Below, piece after piece: positions 55,473 to 64,000 of a stretch of 64,000 nt of DNA (its first letter is position 1; each line of letters opens with the position of its first letter). The stretch spans positions 16,487,001-16,551,000 of the forward strand of contig CM075351.1 in the NCBI GenBank assembly GCA_037693485.1, given 5' to 3'. Position numbers and translations under genes: made by a program. Source of the stretch: Kitagawia praeruptora. Taxonomy: Eukaryota > Streptophyta > Magnoliopsida > Apiales > Apiaceae. The notes below the pieces were generated by a model. It was given only the letters and a program-made list of their open reading frames with translations, ran no database searches and was not told where the DNA came from.

Positions 55473-58097
55473 TCAATCTTTCACTGCAGAGCTAATATTC
55501 ACTACATCTTCTGTCCCCGCGAACTGTCTGCAAGGGACCACCTAAAAGAACAAGAAAACATGTATAAATAACCTGGCTAATGTGTGAGAAATCATATACG
55601 ATATAAATAACCTGGTCACTTCTTGTACTAGCAGTCACTGAAGTTTTGATCTTATCAACAATGCCAGTTTGGTTTGCCACCTCTTTGTCATGATCGTCAT
55701 CAACAAAATTTTGGTCTGTCACCTCTGCAATTAGAGAAACGAAGGCCAAGTTCGTTAAGACTATCATTTGGAAACTAAATTATGCCTGAATGTGAAAACC
55801 AATTGCTATCTTTTATGGGCAGCAATTGACGGTAATATGAGAAGGAAACATACAAGTATTTGAAGACTAACCTTCAAACATACAAGGCTAAAATAGGAAA
55901 CATGAGAAGGATATCTTTTTTTACCAACTACTCATCCTTCACCAAAGGAACTGGGCAAGAAACCCATATAAGAACCTCTTAACATAGAGGATACGACAAT
56001 TGCTTTCCAAACTAAATAGAAACTATATAGTTCCTTAAACGACTTTTAGTACCTCCGCTGTTCCCCCACAATACCAAAGATCAAGAATTAGAAAGAAAAG
56101 AAATGGAAAAAAGAACCTTGCTTCATTATCTTCACTTTATAGGGTATGCTATCTCCTACACTTTTTCTCAACTATACCAAATATTACAGGCAGCATTCCA
56201 TGTTTTGATTCACCTCTGTACTTGTTGTGCCCCATAAACAACTTGTTTACCCATTTAAATCTATAGAGTAGCACTAACTTTACGTTTCTTACATTCAAGG
56301 ACTTCAGTTTCTTTATAAAAAAAAATTGTACGTTATATATTTTTCAATATACTAGATTAGATGCACGTGGAAGGGGGGGGGGAGGTGAGGATGCAACCCC
56401 ATGAGGCTGTCATACTCGACACATTAGAATCTTTTCCCTATACATAGTTGAAACATAGAAAGAATCTTGTTTTGAAACATAGGCCGTAACCCACGCCATT
56501 GCAAAAAAAACCATCAACAACCATGCGGACGCAAGAAAGGCTTCATGCAAATCATTTAAGTAGAGGTGGGAGCTACCTGTATTGCTGTCGGCAGAATCAT
56601 GGTGGCACGGATTAGGCTGTAACATATGAAATGGATTTGTTGAATCCAGTATAGCTTTTCCTTGTATACTAGGACTTGCTACAGTTTGGTGACTTTGGTG
56701 TCTATGTCCAGACCTGTAATGTCGAACCCATGGATTCACTGAAATTTCACGTGGGTCATTGGCAATCCTCGATGGAGTTTCACCTCTTCTAACATTAATC
56801 TTTGTCCAGCAACCATCCCGAAGTACTTTAAACTGAATAAAGGATACAAAGTCAGAAAATGAGGGGAAAAAATACACAAATAAGGATAGGCATTAAGACT
56901 AGCTCCCCGAGAAATCAAAATTAACTAAAGAAACAGAATTGTACAAGATATTATACCTGTCCAGAAGGAATACGAGTGCTGACATGCATTTTCCTGGATG
57001 ATTTAGGATCTGATGGGTGCTCCTTGTGTGACAGCGAGCCATGCAAATCCAAGGAATTATATAATTGGTCTACAAAAGATGCCTCCATAGACTGTAGATA
57101 TTCGTTGTGCTTCTCATCTGTCCATTCTGTGCCCACTGAATCACTCTTCTGAGAATCCTGAGAAAATATTACCTTGATCAAATCTTTGAAACAAGGGAAA
57201 ATGATGTCTCAATTTGAAATTCCAGCAACTAATAAATGTATCTAACATTTTCATGCAGCAAATATAGCAAGCGAAAGTACAAAAAGTAGGACGATCACTT
57301 AAACATCGTGCAAAAGTCCACAAGTGCTCCATAATAAAGCAATTTCCTTAAACAAGCAAACCCTTATTTCAGGAGACACAAAGTGCTCCTTCAAGATCAT
57401 ATGGGCCCAAACCAAGCAAGCTTTCAATCAACACAGACACACACAGTTAAAGCTAAAAATATCTAGAAGAAAGAAAATAAAAAGATCTTCCCATAACCCA
57501 CTTAAACAAGTAATATAACTCATGGAAAGAGTTGGCACTCCCAAAAACAAGATCCATGGCCTAAATTTACTATCTACAACTAGAAGAATAACATCCAATG
57601 CGTGCATAAATCCAGATTAAAATTCTTAAAACATGTGACCCCTGCACAGCCTAAAATACGCTACGAAAATATAAACAGTACTACCAATTAAGCTTAAACA
57701 ACAAGTTTTCATTGTTTCAGCCAAAATTAAACATCATCCCTTACTAATATGTAAAGGGTAATAAACAAATAATACTCTGCAAGTACCCTTTATTTACAAA
57801 CCTTAAAAGTGCAGAAATGACAGATTCAAGCTACGTAACAACAGGACTTAATATAAAATTTATTACACCCCAACAAACCTTAACACAACAACTTAAAAGA
57901 TAAATATATTCATGTAATAAAATTAACTGTAGATTCAATCATTCACTTGAAACAAACATACATCATCGTAGAAATCATATTGCAAGATCTTAATATAAAA
58001 AGTTTAAGTTTAAAAGAATGGTTACCGGATCGGAATTCCGGCGACGGCGGAGATCGGAGCCGACGGCGGAGCTGGGTGGAGGAAACGAACCTTCCAT
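55473..58097 (-). CDS. COR27-like: COR27/COR28-like cold-regulated clock protein, 5 exons
   Basis: Exons on the minus strand are 58026-58097, 56957-57157, 56577-56832, 55612-55724 and 55473-55541: 711 nt, 236 aa, all GT-AG with matching phases. Conserved blocks are GTEWTDEKHNEYLQSMEASF and VDQLYNSLDL, then FKVLRDGCWTKINVRR and NPWVRHYRSGHRH, and near the end EVTDQNFVDDD. These are the family signatures of COLD-REGULATED 27/28. In Arabidopsis these proteins are night-phased, cold- and light-responsive repressors of clock genes and of freezing tolerance. The protein has no DNA-binding or membrane domain. Three evening-type elements lie upstream, in keeping with clock control. Family call from memory. 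Confidence 0.83.
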
Positions 58098-58267
58098 GTC
58101 TGAATAAAAACACAGATATGTCTGAAGGTATATATGTATGTAAGTATCTGATGCTTATTGGTTAAGGAAGGGAGGAAAGGAAATAATCTACGAGGTGTTT
58201 GAGTTTATGTATGGAAAAAGGAGATGAGTTTAGTTGAGTTGTGTTGTGTACTTGTGTCTCGCTTTTC

Positions 58268-58290
58268 AGACGTGTCTAGTTGCCACGTCA
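58268..58290 (-). promoter_or_regulatory. ACGT-core motifs upstream of the COR27-like gene
   Basis: ACGTGTC (about 58270) and GCCACGTCAGC (58282-58292) are ABRE/G-box-like sites about 170-195 nt upstream of the start. They could bind bZIP or related factors; not tested. Confidence 0.45.
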
Positions 58291-58346
58291 GCTGGGAGCT
58301 TGCCAGCGGAACAGTGGAGTGTCTAGACGATGGGCTAGGCCAAGGA

Positions 58347-58426
58347 AGATATTTTGTGGTGTTTGCTTTGTTGTGTTGCAAAAATATCCTGTGTAGACTT
58401 TATTATTGCACGTTATAAAAATATCT
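58347..58426 (-). promoter_or_regulatory. Three evening-type elements
   Basis: AAAATATCT on the minus strand at 58347-58355, AAAATATCC on the plus strand at 58381-58389 and AAAATATCT on the plus strand at 58418-58426. They are about 250-330 nt upstream of the COR27-like start codon. The evening element (AAAATATCT) is bound by CCA1/LHY-type MYB factors. Confidence 0.65.
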
Positions 58427-58848
58427 ATGACATACACTTGGCCACTTGTGACTTGTGTTATCCTTTTTTTTTTAAATCAAGACAAAATGTGTTCTAATCC
58501 ACTCCATCGGTAATATAAGATGTATTATATAATTATTTTTTATTTCATTTATCTTATGATAATATGATATTTAATATTATAATATGTTGGTTTTGTATTT
58601 AAAGGTATGATCCTATTACTTCCTTTTATATAAAGTAAAGTTAAAAAAATAATGATTCTATTGAAATATACATTTACATCAATACATAATTAAAAAAAGA
58701 TTTATACTCCTATAAAACAACATATTGTCTAATAGTATGGTAATAAATGTGTTGTTAGATGTATAATTTTTTTCTTACAAAAAAATATACAAAACTAATA
58801 TTAATATTTATCATTTATTATTAAATAAACATACTCCGTATAACATTA
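58427..58848. other. AT-rich spacer, no gene seen
   Basis: Long A/T runs and no frame of note. Confidence 0.4.
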
Positions 58849-59234
58849 TTGTATACAGTGAAAACAAAATATCAAACCGAAAATTGTCGTTAGTACTCAA
58901 ATTTGGGTTATCGAAATGGATGAAGTTTCACTGCTATCTCTCATTGTCAATTGTGTGTTTTGGAGTACCTATTGACATGTAAGTTGTAACAAATTTTACA
59001 ATTGTAACAAATTTTACAATTTCCAATGCTTATCTTTCTCATTGTTTTCACACATATCAATCCTAAACTTATTTTTAGAATGAATGCACCTTGTTTGATT
59101 CTATACATTTGGGTGGCCCCGCCAAGGGCATTGGATCAATTAGATCTAAGGTGTTCTTTATTATTTATTATATAAGGTATTTGTTATGGAGTCCAACCCT
59201 TATAGGCCTTTGCTCCATACAGAATATGTAGACA

Positions 59235-59755
59235 AGTGCTCAAATACAAACCATTCTTAAAATGAGAACCTACAAACCAACACTAAATTAATTATATTTC
59301 ATCTATTCTAAGGTTCCCGCCAAAGGTACCTTCACAAAAGTTGCTTAAAATAATTGGCTCTATCCAACAAAAAAAAAAAACTTGCCGTGGAAATGCGAAG
59401 CATTTAAGACAGTAAACGGATGAGTTAGGTAGTCATGAGGGCCGAAGGCTCTCGAGACACCCGTCAATCGTCTATTGCCTTTACAATTGATTGCCATTCC
59501 TTACAACTTTAGAATGATAAAGGCGCGAAGCGCCGTACAAGAAGGTGCGAAGCACCGTTAACCAGTGAAATCCACTGCCACGTCATCACGTGAACAGTGA
59601 TTTTTTTTTTATTTTGTTGGATAGAGCCAAGTATTTTAAACGTTTTTTGTATTGGGGTACCCCTAGTTTGGTCATTAGATTAGCTTGAAATATTAGATTA
59701 TGCTTGGTTTGTAGGTTTGTATTTTAAGGAGGTTTGTATTGGAGTAGCCCCCTAT
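59235..59755. mobile_element. Foldback element E3 with a foreign core
   Basis: Ends CTCAAATACAAACCATTCTT and AGGAGGTTTGTATTGGAGTAG, with inner pairs AATTGGCTCTATCCAAC and GTTGGATAGAGCCAA. A core of about 190 bp (59380-59575) has no match in the other family members and carries a hairpin array. Confidence 0.65.
59391..59556. repeat. Array of four GAA-loop hairpins
   Basis: AAATGC-GAA-GCATTT at 59391-59405, GAGGGCC-GAA-GGCTCTC at 59437-59453 (one G-T pair), GGCGC-GAA-GCGCC at 59522-59534 and GGTGC-GAA-GCACC at 59544-59556. All share a GAA loop closed by C-G. Confidence 0.8.
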
Positions 59756-59777
59756 ATATGTATATATATATATATAT

Positions 59778-60152
59778 AGGGAGGTGCTCAAATGAGACCC
59801 CTCTTATAATGAGACTCTCTCTTATAATGAGTCCCCTTATATTTCTTCGATTCTAAAGGGCCCCGCGAGGGGCACACAATACGAAAAAGTCTTATAATTA
59901 TACCCTCTATTCATTCATCAAAAAAAAATTTAGGGAAAAAAAATTTAAAAAATAAAAAAATTGTTGCCACGTCATCATTTTTTCCAAAAAAATTTTTTTT
60001 TTTAATTTTTTTCTTTTCATAAATGGGTAGATGATAAAATTATAAGACTTTTTCGTATTGGGTGCTCCTGACGGGGCCCTCTAGAATACAAGAAATATGA
60101 GGGGAATTCATTATAAGAGAGAGTCTCATTATAAGAGGGGTCTCATGCCCCC
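59778..60152. mobile_element. Foldback element E4 in (TA)n
   Basis: AGGGAGGTGCTCAAATGAGA at the left, ATAAGAGGGGTCTCATGCCC at the right. Inner pairs include ACAATACGAAAAAGTCTTAT with ATAAGACTTTTTCGTATTG. The centre contains GCCACGTCATC. Confidence 0.75.
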
Positions 60153-60164
60153 TATATATATAAA

Positions 60165-60496
60165 GATAGAGTCTTACTCCACTACAAACTAAAAATTAAA
60201 CATTAATTCAACATTTCATGCTAATCTAATGGTCAAACTGGGGGTACCCTAATACAAAAGATATCTAAAATTCTTGGCTCCATTCAGCAAAAAAAAAAAA
60301 AATTATCGTTCACTGCTGACGTGGTAGTGACGTCAGCAGTGAACAGTTTTTTTTTTTTTTGCTGAATGGAGCCAAGAATTTTAGATATCTTTTATAAAGG
60401 TGCCCTTGGTGGGGCCATTAGAATAAATGAAATATAAAATATTTTATGTTAGTTTGTAGTTTGTATTTAAGGATTGGTTTGTATTTGAGAAAAACC
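60165..60496. mobile_element. Foldback element E5 in (TA)n
   Basis: Paired arms such as AATTCTTGGCTCCATTCAGC and GCTGAATGGAGCCAAGAATT around a centre CTGCTGACGTGGTAGTGACG with TCAGCAG. Same family as E2 and E6. Confidence 0.75.
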
Positions 60497-60523
<27 letters not shown>

Positions 60524-60528
<5 letters not shown>

Positions 60529-60900
60529 CTTATTCTAATAGAAACTAACTTAGAATATAAACTAGAAACTAAACCTAAATTAAATATTTCAAGCTAATCT
60601 AATGACCAAATTAGGGGTACCCCAATACAAAAAAACGTTTAAAATTATTGGCTCTATTCAACAAAAAAATTTAAAAAATTAAAAAAAATTACTATTCACG
60701 TGATGACGTGGCACGTGAACAGTGACTTTTTTTTTTATATTTTTTATTTTTTTTTATATTTTTGTTGAATAGAGCCAAGAATTTTATAAGTTTTTTGTGA
60801 ATGTGCCCCTAGCGGGGCCATTAAAATAAATGAAATATAATTTATTTAGTGTAGGTTTCTAGTTTCTATTCTAAGGTTGGTTTCTATTTGAACGTTAGCC
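60524..60900. mobile_element. Foldback element E6 in (TA)n
   Basis: Starts AGGGTCTTATTCTAATAGAA and ends TTGGTTTCTATTTGAACG. The inner arms include ATTGGCTCTATTCAACAAAA and its complement. The centre is CACGTGATGACGTGGCACGTG. A partial further member starts at about 60913 without a visible partner end. Confidence 0.75.
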
Positions 60901-61483
60901 TATATATATATAGGTAGGGTGGTACTCCAGAAAGAATCACATAGAGTATCCTGAGAGCCCTAAAATACATATAATTATCTTTTTTTGTATGAAATATAAT
61001 TATAAATCTTAAATAAAAAAATAAATGAAATTTCATAAATTTTTATTTTTGAAAAATCATTAAAAATTAATGAAATAATCCAAAGTAATTCTACCATAAA
61101 ATCAAATTTATCCAAAATGATTTTATTGTAGTATCAAATTCAAATCAAGTTTTTTTTGTTCAAATTTTGTGTGTTAAATTCTTTATAAAGTTTATATGTC
61201 GTTAGTATTTCATGATTAAAATTGGTCAAAATTTTGAAAATGATTATTTTTGTGTATTTTATTTTAAAAAAGGGTTAAAGTTGGCCTTCACCTTGGATGG
61301 ATGTGTATATGTAAGCCTTAGATTAATTTCTTAATTTAAAGTAAAAACCACCAAATTTTCATTTTTATTAGAAAACATTTTACATTTATACTTATTTTTG
61401 AAATATGTTAATATTTCGATTGATATGTCTAACTTTTTATGGTAGTTTATGTTGAAAGTATAGCTAATAACTTAAATCAATTT

Positions 61484-62028
61484 AGGGAAATTCTCGTTGG
61501 TGCCATTCTGAAATTGACTTTTCATATGATGCAATTTCGTATTTTGGACTTACGATTGACACCTTAAAGTAACTAATTACTCTAATTATGCCCTTTTTGT
61601 TAATCAAAACGTTAAAAAACGTTAACAAATTTCAACATTTATTCCATAATAAAATTTTATGTCATATAAACCACAAATTAAAAAAAGTTAAATGTGGAAT
61701 TATGTTATTTTACGGTCACAAAATGACTGAACACATATTTTAGATTAACGGTATGTTAACTTATTACAGATTAATGTTTAATATTTTTCAATTAGTGGTA
61801 CATTAATAATTATAAATTAGTATTTAATTTTTTTAACTACTAATACATTAAAAAATTATAGATCATTATTTATTTTTATTGTTTTTTAACGTTTCTTAAC
61901 GTTTTGATTAACAGAATGGCATAATTAAGGTAATCAGTTAATTTAGGGGTGCCCGTCGTAAGTCCAAAACACGAAATGGCACCATCTGGAAAAGCCAAAT
62001 CCAAAAGGGTACCAACAAGAATTTCCCT
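61484..62028. mobile_element. MITE of 545 bp with 8-bp duplication and a paralogous empty site
   Basis: Termini AGGGAAATTCTCGTTGGTGC and, inverted, AGGGAAATTCTTGTTGGTAC. The flanks share atcaattt (61476-61483, 62029-62036). The duplicated locus at about 63648-63670 has a single copy of this target without the element. Long inner inverted arms include AAAACGTTAAAAAACGTTAA. Confidence 0.85.
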
Positions 62029-62345
62029 ATCAATTTATGATTCGAATTGCTTGTTACAGGATAATTGTTTTCAAATAGCAAAAAAATCCTTTTCAAATTT
62101 CATTTTACATATTTTTGTTATTTGTACATTTATATTTATATATTTGTTACTCCGTACTTTTCATGTGTTACTTTTTTTTTTGACAAAGGAATGTTTGTAT
62201 TAATTATTTAAATCAGCCAATAAAATAAACTTTAACTCGATAGGAACAGTCCTCCTATTTCGACCCGTAAATGAATATGACACTTAGCCAACAGGAAATG
62301 AATATGACGTTTAGCATATGGTTTAACAAAAAATAAAAGGAAAAA

Positions 62346-62662
62346 GAGTTTTTATCTGACACTGTAGGAAACTTTTTTACAATATCGTCTTAAATTAAAT
62401 ATGGACCATAGATTAATTTAATCCAATGGCCCCGCTAGGGGCATCACATGCAAATCGAATACACCCTCACACACACAATCCCACCTAATTTCCTCTATTT
62501 TTAATTTGATTTTTCTCGTCAATTAGTAATTTTTTTTTGAAATCTGACTTCACTATATTTTTTCCATCTCTCAACGATCAGTTTGCATATCATATATGCA
62601 ACAAAATCGTGATTTTAAGGTGACACTGTAGAAAAGTTTCCTACAGTGTCAGGTAGAAACTC
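62346..62662. mobile_element. Foldback element with about 47-bp inverted ends
   Basis: GAGTTTTTATCTGACACTGT at the left and, inverted from the right, GAGTTTCTACCTGACACTGT, both continuing AGGAAACTTTT. The inside has GGCCCCGCTAGGGGC, the motif seen in the (TA)n foldback family. It lies between the two copies of the segmental duplication. Confidence 0.7.
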
Positions 62663-62935
62663 TTTACACAAAATAAAATAATGTACGACACTCTAAAAAT
62701 TTCATATGTTCGAGATTCTATAAGTTACAAATTTTTTTTCATATTTTCGGGTAAAAATTTCATATTTTGATAAATTTTTTTATACAATTATTTAATATGT
62801 TTGAAATTCTATAAATTAAAAAAAAATTAATCAGAATCTCTAACTTTATCTTAAAATAAATTGATTTTTTCGGAAAAATAACCCAAACACTTCCTACATT
62901 TAGCAACAGATTTTACATTATTGTGTACAATTATT

Positions 62936-63690
62936 GTACACAGTGGAAACAAAATATCAAACTGAAAATTGTCGTTAGTACTCAAATTTGGTTATCGAAA
63001 TGGGTGAAGTTTCACTGCTACCTCTCATTGTCAATTGTGTGTTTTGGAGTACCTATTGACATGTAAGTTGTAACAAATTTTACAATTCCAAAGCTTATCT
63101 TTCTCATTGTTTTCGGACATATCAATCCTAAACTTATTTTTAGAATGCACCTTGTCTGGTTCTATACATTTGTGTTTGTTCTGTTTGTTTTCCTCTATCC
63201 TTTTACATTTGTTTATAATAATATTATTAAATAAAATGAATATATCAAAATTTTTTATATTAAATTTCATTGTTTAGAACAAATTCAAAAAGAATAACAA
63301 AAACAATATTTTCCTAATTTTAATATAAATTTTTTATATAAATAAATATAATTATTATAATTAAACATATTAATCATCTAAATTTTATTTTAAATATAAT
63401 ATAATCAATAAGATATCACATAAAAAATTATTTGTTCATGTAAGTCATATATATATATATACACTTTATTAATTTTTTGGGTTATGTATATGTAGGCCTT
63501 AGATTAATTCTAATTTTAGGTAAATATTAATAAATTTCCATTTTTATTAGAAAATATTATACTTATTATTGAAATATGTTAATAGTTCGATTGATATGTC
63601 TAACCTTAGAAGGTAGTTTATGTTGAAAGTATAGCTAATAAGTTATATCAATTTATGATTTGAATTGTTTGTTAGAAGCTAATTAATAAT
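62936..63690. repeat. Segmental duplication, copy B (compact)
   Basis: Partner of 58849-62060 without the large insertions. No gene in it; a short minus-strand frame at 63031-63270 is AT-rich chance. Confidence 0.8.
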
Positions 63691-64000
63691 AGGGTGAAAT
63701 ATTGTGTTAGTTTAAAATTAGAATTTTATTTGTTCTATTTTGAACTTAAAATTAATATAAGTGTTTTGTATTTAACACACAATTTTTTTTAATGTATTTT
63801 AGGATATAAAGTTGTTCAACCAGTAATCAAGTACTTTTTAATAAATTACATAATATTTTCAAAACATAAATTATTATTTAATATAACACAATATTTTTCT
63901 CATCTTTTTATGAAAGTATAAGTAAAAATAGGATGGAAAATTTTAAATGATGATAAATAAAGTAATATATCCTGCAGGGTTCTAACTTCTAATAAACGGT
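63691..64000. other. AT-rich end of window, no gene seen
   Basis: Only A/T-rich DNA without repeats I can define. Confidence 0.4.

Larger units (their letters stand above)
58849..62060. repeat. Segmental duplication, copy A (expanded by insertions)
   Basis: 58849-59112 and 61290-62060 match 62936-63175 and 63475-63690 in order. Shared parts are TCGTTAGTACTCAAATTTGG, CACTGCTA(T/C)CTCTCATTGTC, GTTTTGGAGTACCTATTGAC, AATCCTAAACTTATTTTTAG, TTCGATTGATATGTCTAA and GTAGTTTATGTTGAAAGTAT. Copy A differs by a 2.2-kb foldback block and a 545-bp MITE. Confidence 0.8.

Noticed and set aside
1..64000. CRISPR arrays, operons or other prokaryotic systems
   Set aside because: Repeats here are plant TE and satellite repeats. 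Genes are spliced, and no bacterial gene was seen.

Overview
The window is nuclear DNA of a flowering plant, most likely a eudicot. The evidence is spliced genes with GT-AG introns, very AT-rich intergenic DNA, plant Copia and Gypsy retrotransposons, and many MITE-like elements. I cannot name the species. Roughly three quarters is mobile or repeat-derived, and there are no bacterial features.

Four host genes are legible. A secreted alpha-amylase (minus, 5498-8122, 4 exons, 427 aa) lies at the left. At the right are a thioredoxin-like gene (plus, coding 43512-44986), a COQ10-type coenzyme Q-binding protein (minus, 46024-51193, 4 exons, 247 aa) and a COR27/COR28-like cold and clock regulator (minus, 55473-58097, 5 exons, 236 aa) with three evening-type elements upstream. 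Gene relics are a CYPRO4/VID27 exon piece (3024-3236), an amylase last-exon relic (5278-5345), a copy of the amylase upstream region (33385-33845) and two glucose-6-phosphate 1-epimerase-like exon relics (about 32930-33065 and 35055-35530).

Layout: 1-3023 is the left part of a minus-strand LTR element (LTR 1409-3023). 3024-5497 holds MITEs and relics. 5498-8640 is the amylase gene and its upstream region. 8648-30014 is a nest: a small element of about 0.9 kb split by a minus-strand Gypsy element with dual RNase H (8746-15031) and a 14.1-kb plus-strand Copia element (15172-29298) that carries an extra 1,590-codon frame after pol. 30765-32131 has a Mutator-like MITE and a Stowaway MITE. 31170-35640 is a tandem duplication with the epimerase relics and the amylase upstream copy. 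37059-41690 is a palindrome- and (TA)n-rich nest with a very short SINE, foldback elements and a putative Helitron. 42190-51193 contains the thioredoxin-like and COQ10 genes, which converge. 51621-54030 contains elements carrying an array of 19-bp dyads plus telomere-like tandem repeats. 54233-54985 is a retroposon. 55473-58440 is the COR27-like gene and its promoter. 58849-63690 is a tandem duplication whose left copy has been filled with foldback elements and a MITE.

The host genes are not a functional cluster. The amylase would be secreted and hydrolyse starch. COQ10 would act in mitochondrial ubiquinone function. The thioredoxin-like protein is probably plastidial, and the COR27-like protein is a nuclear clock and cold regulator. 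The strongest unexplained signals are the 19-bp dyad ACGCAT-N7-ATGCGT, repeated 14 times at 51.7-53.9 kb and 4 times near 1.0 kb; the long third frame of the Copia element; and a small array of GAA-loop hairpins at 59.4-59.6 kb.
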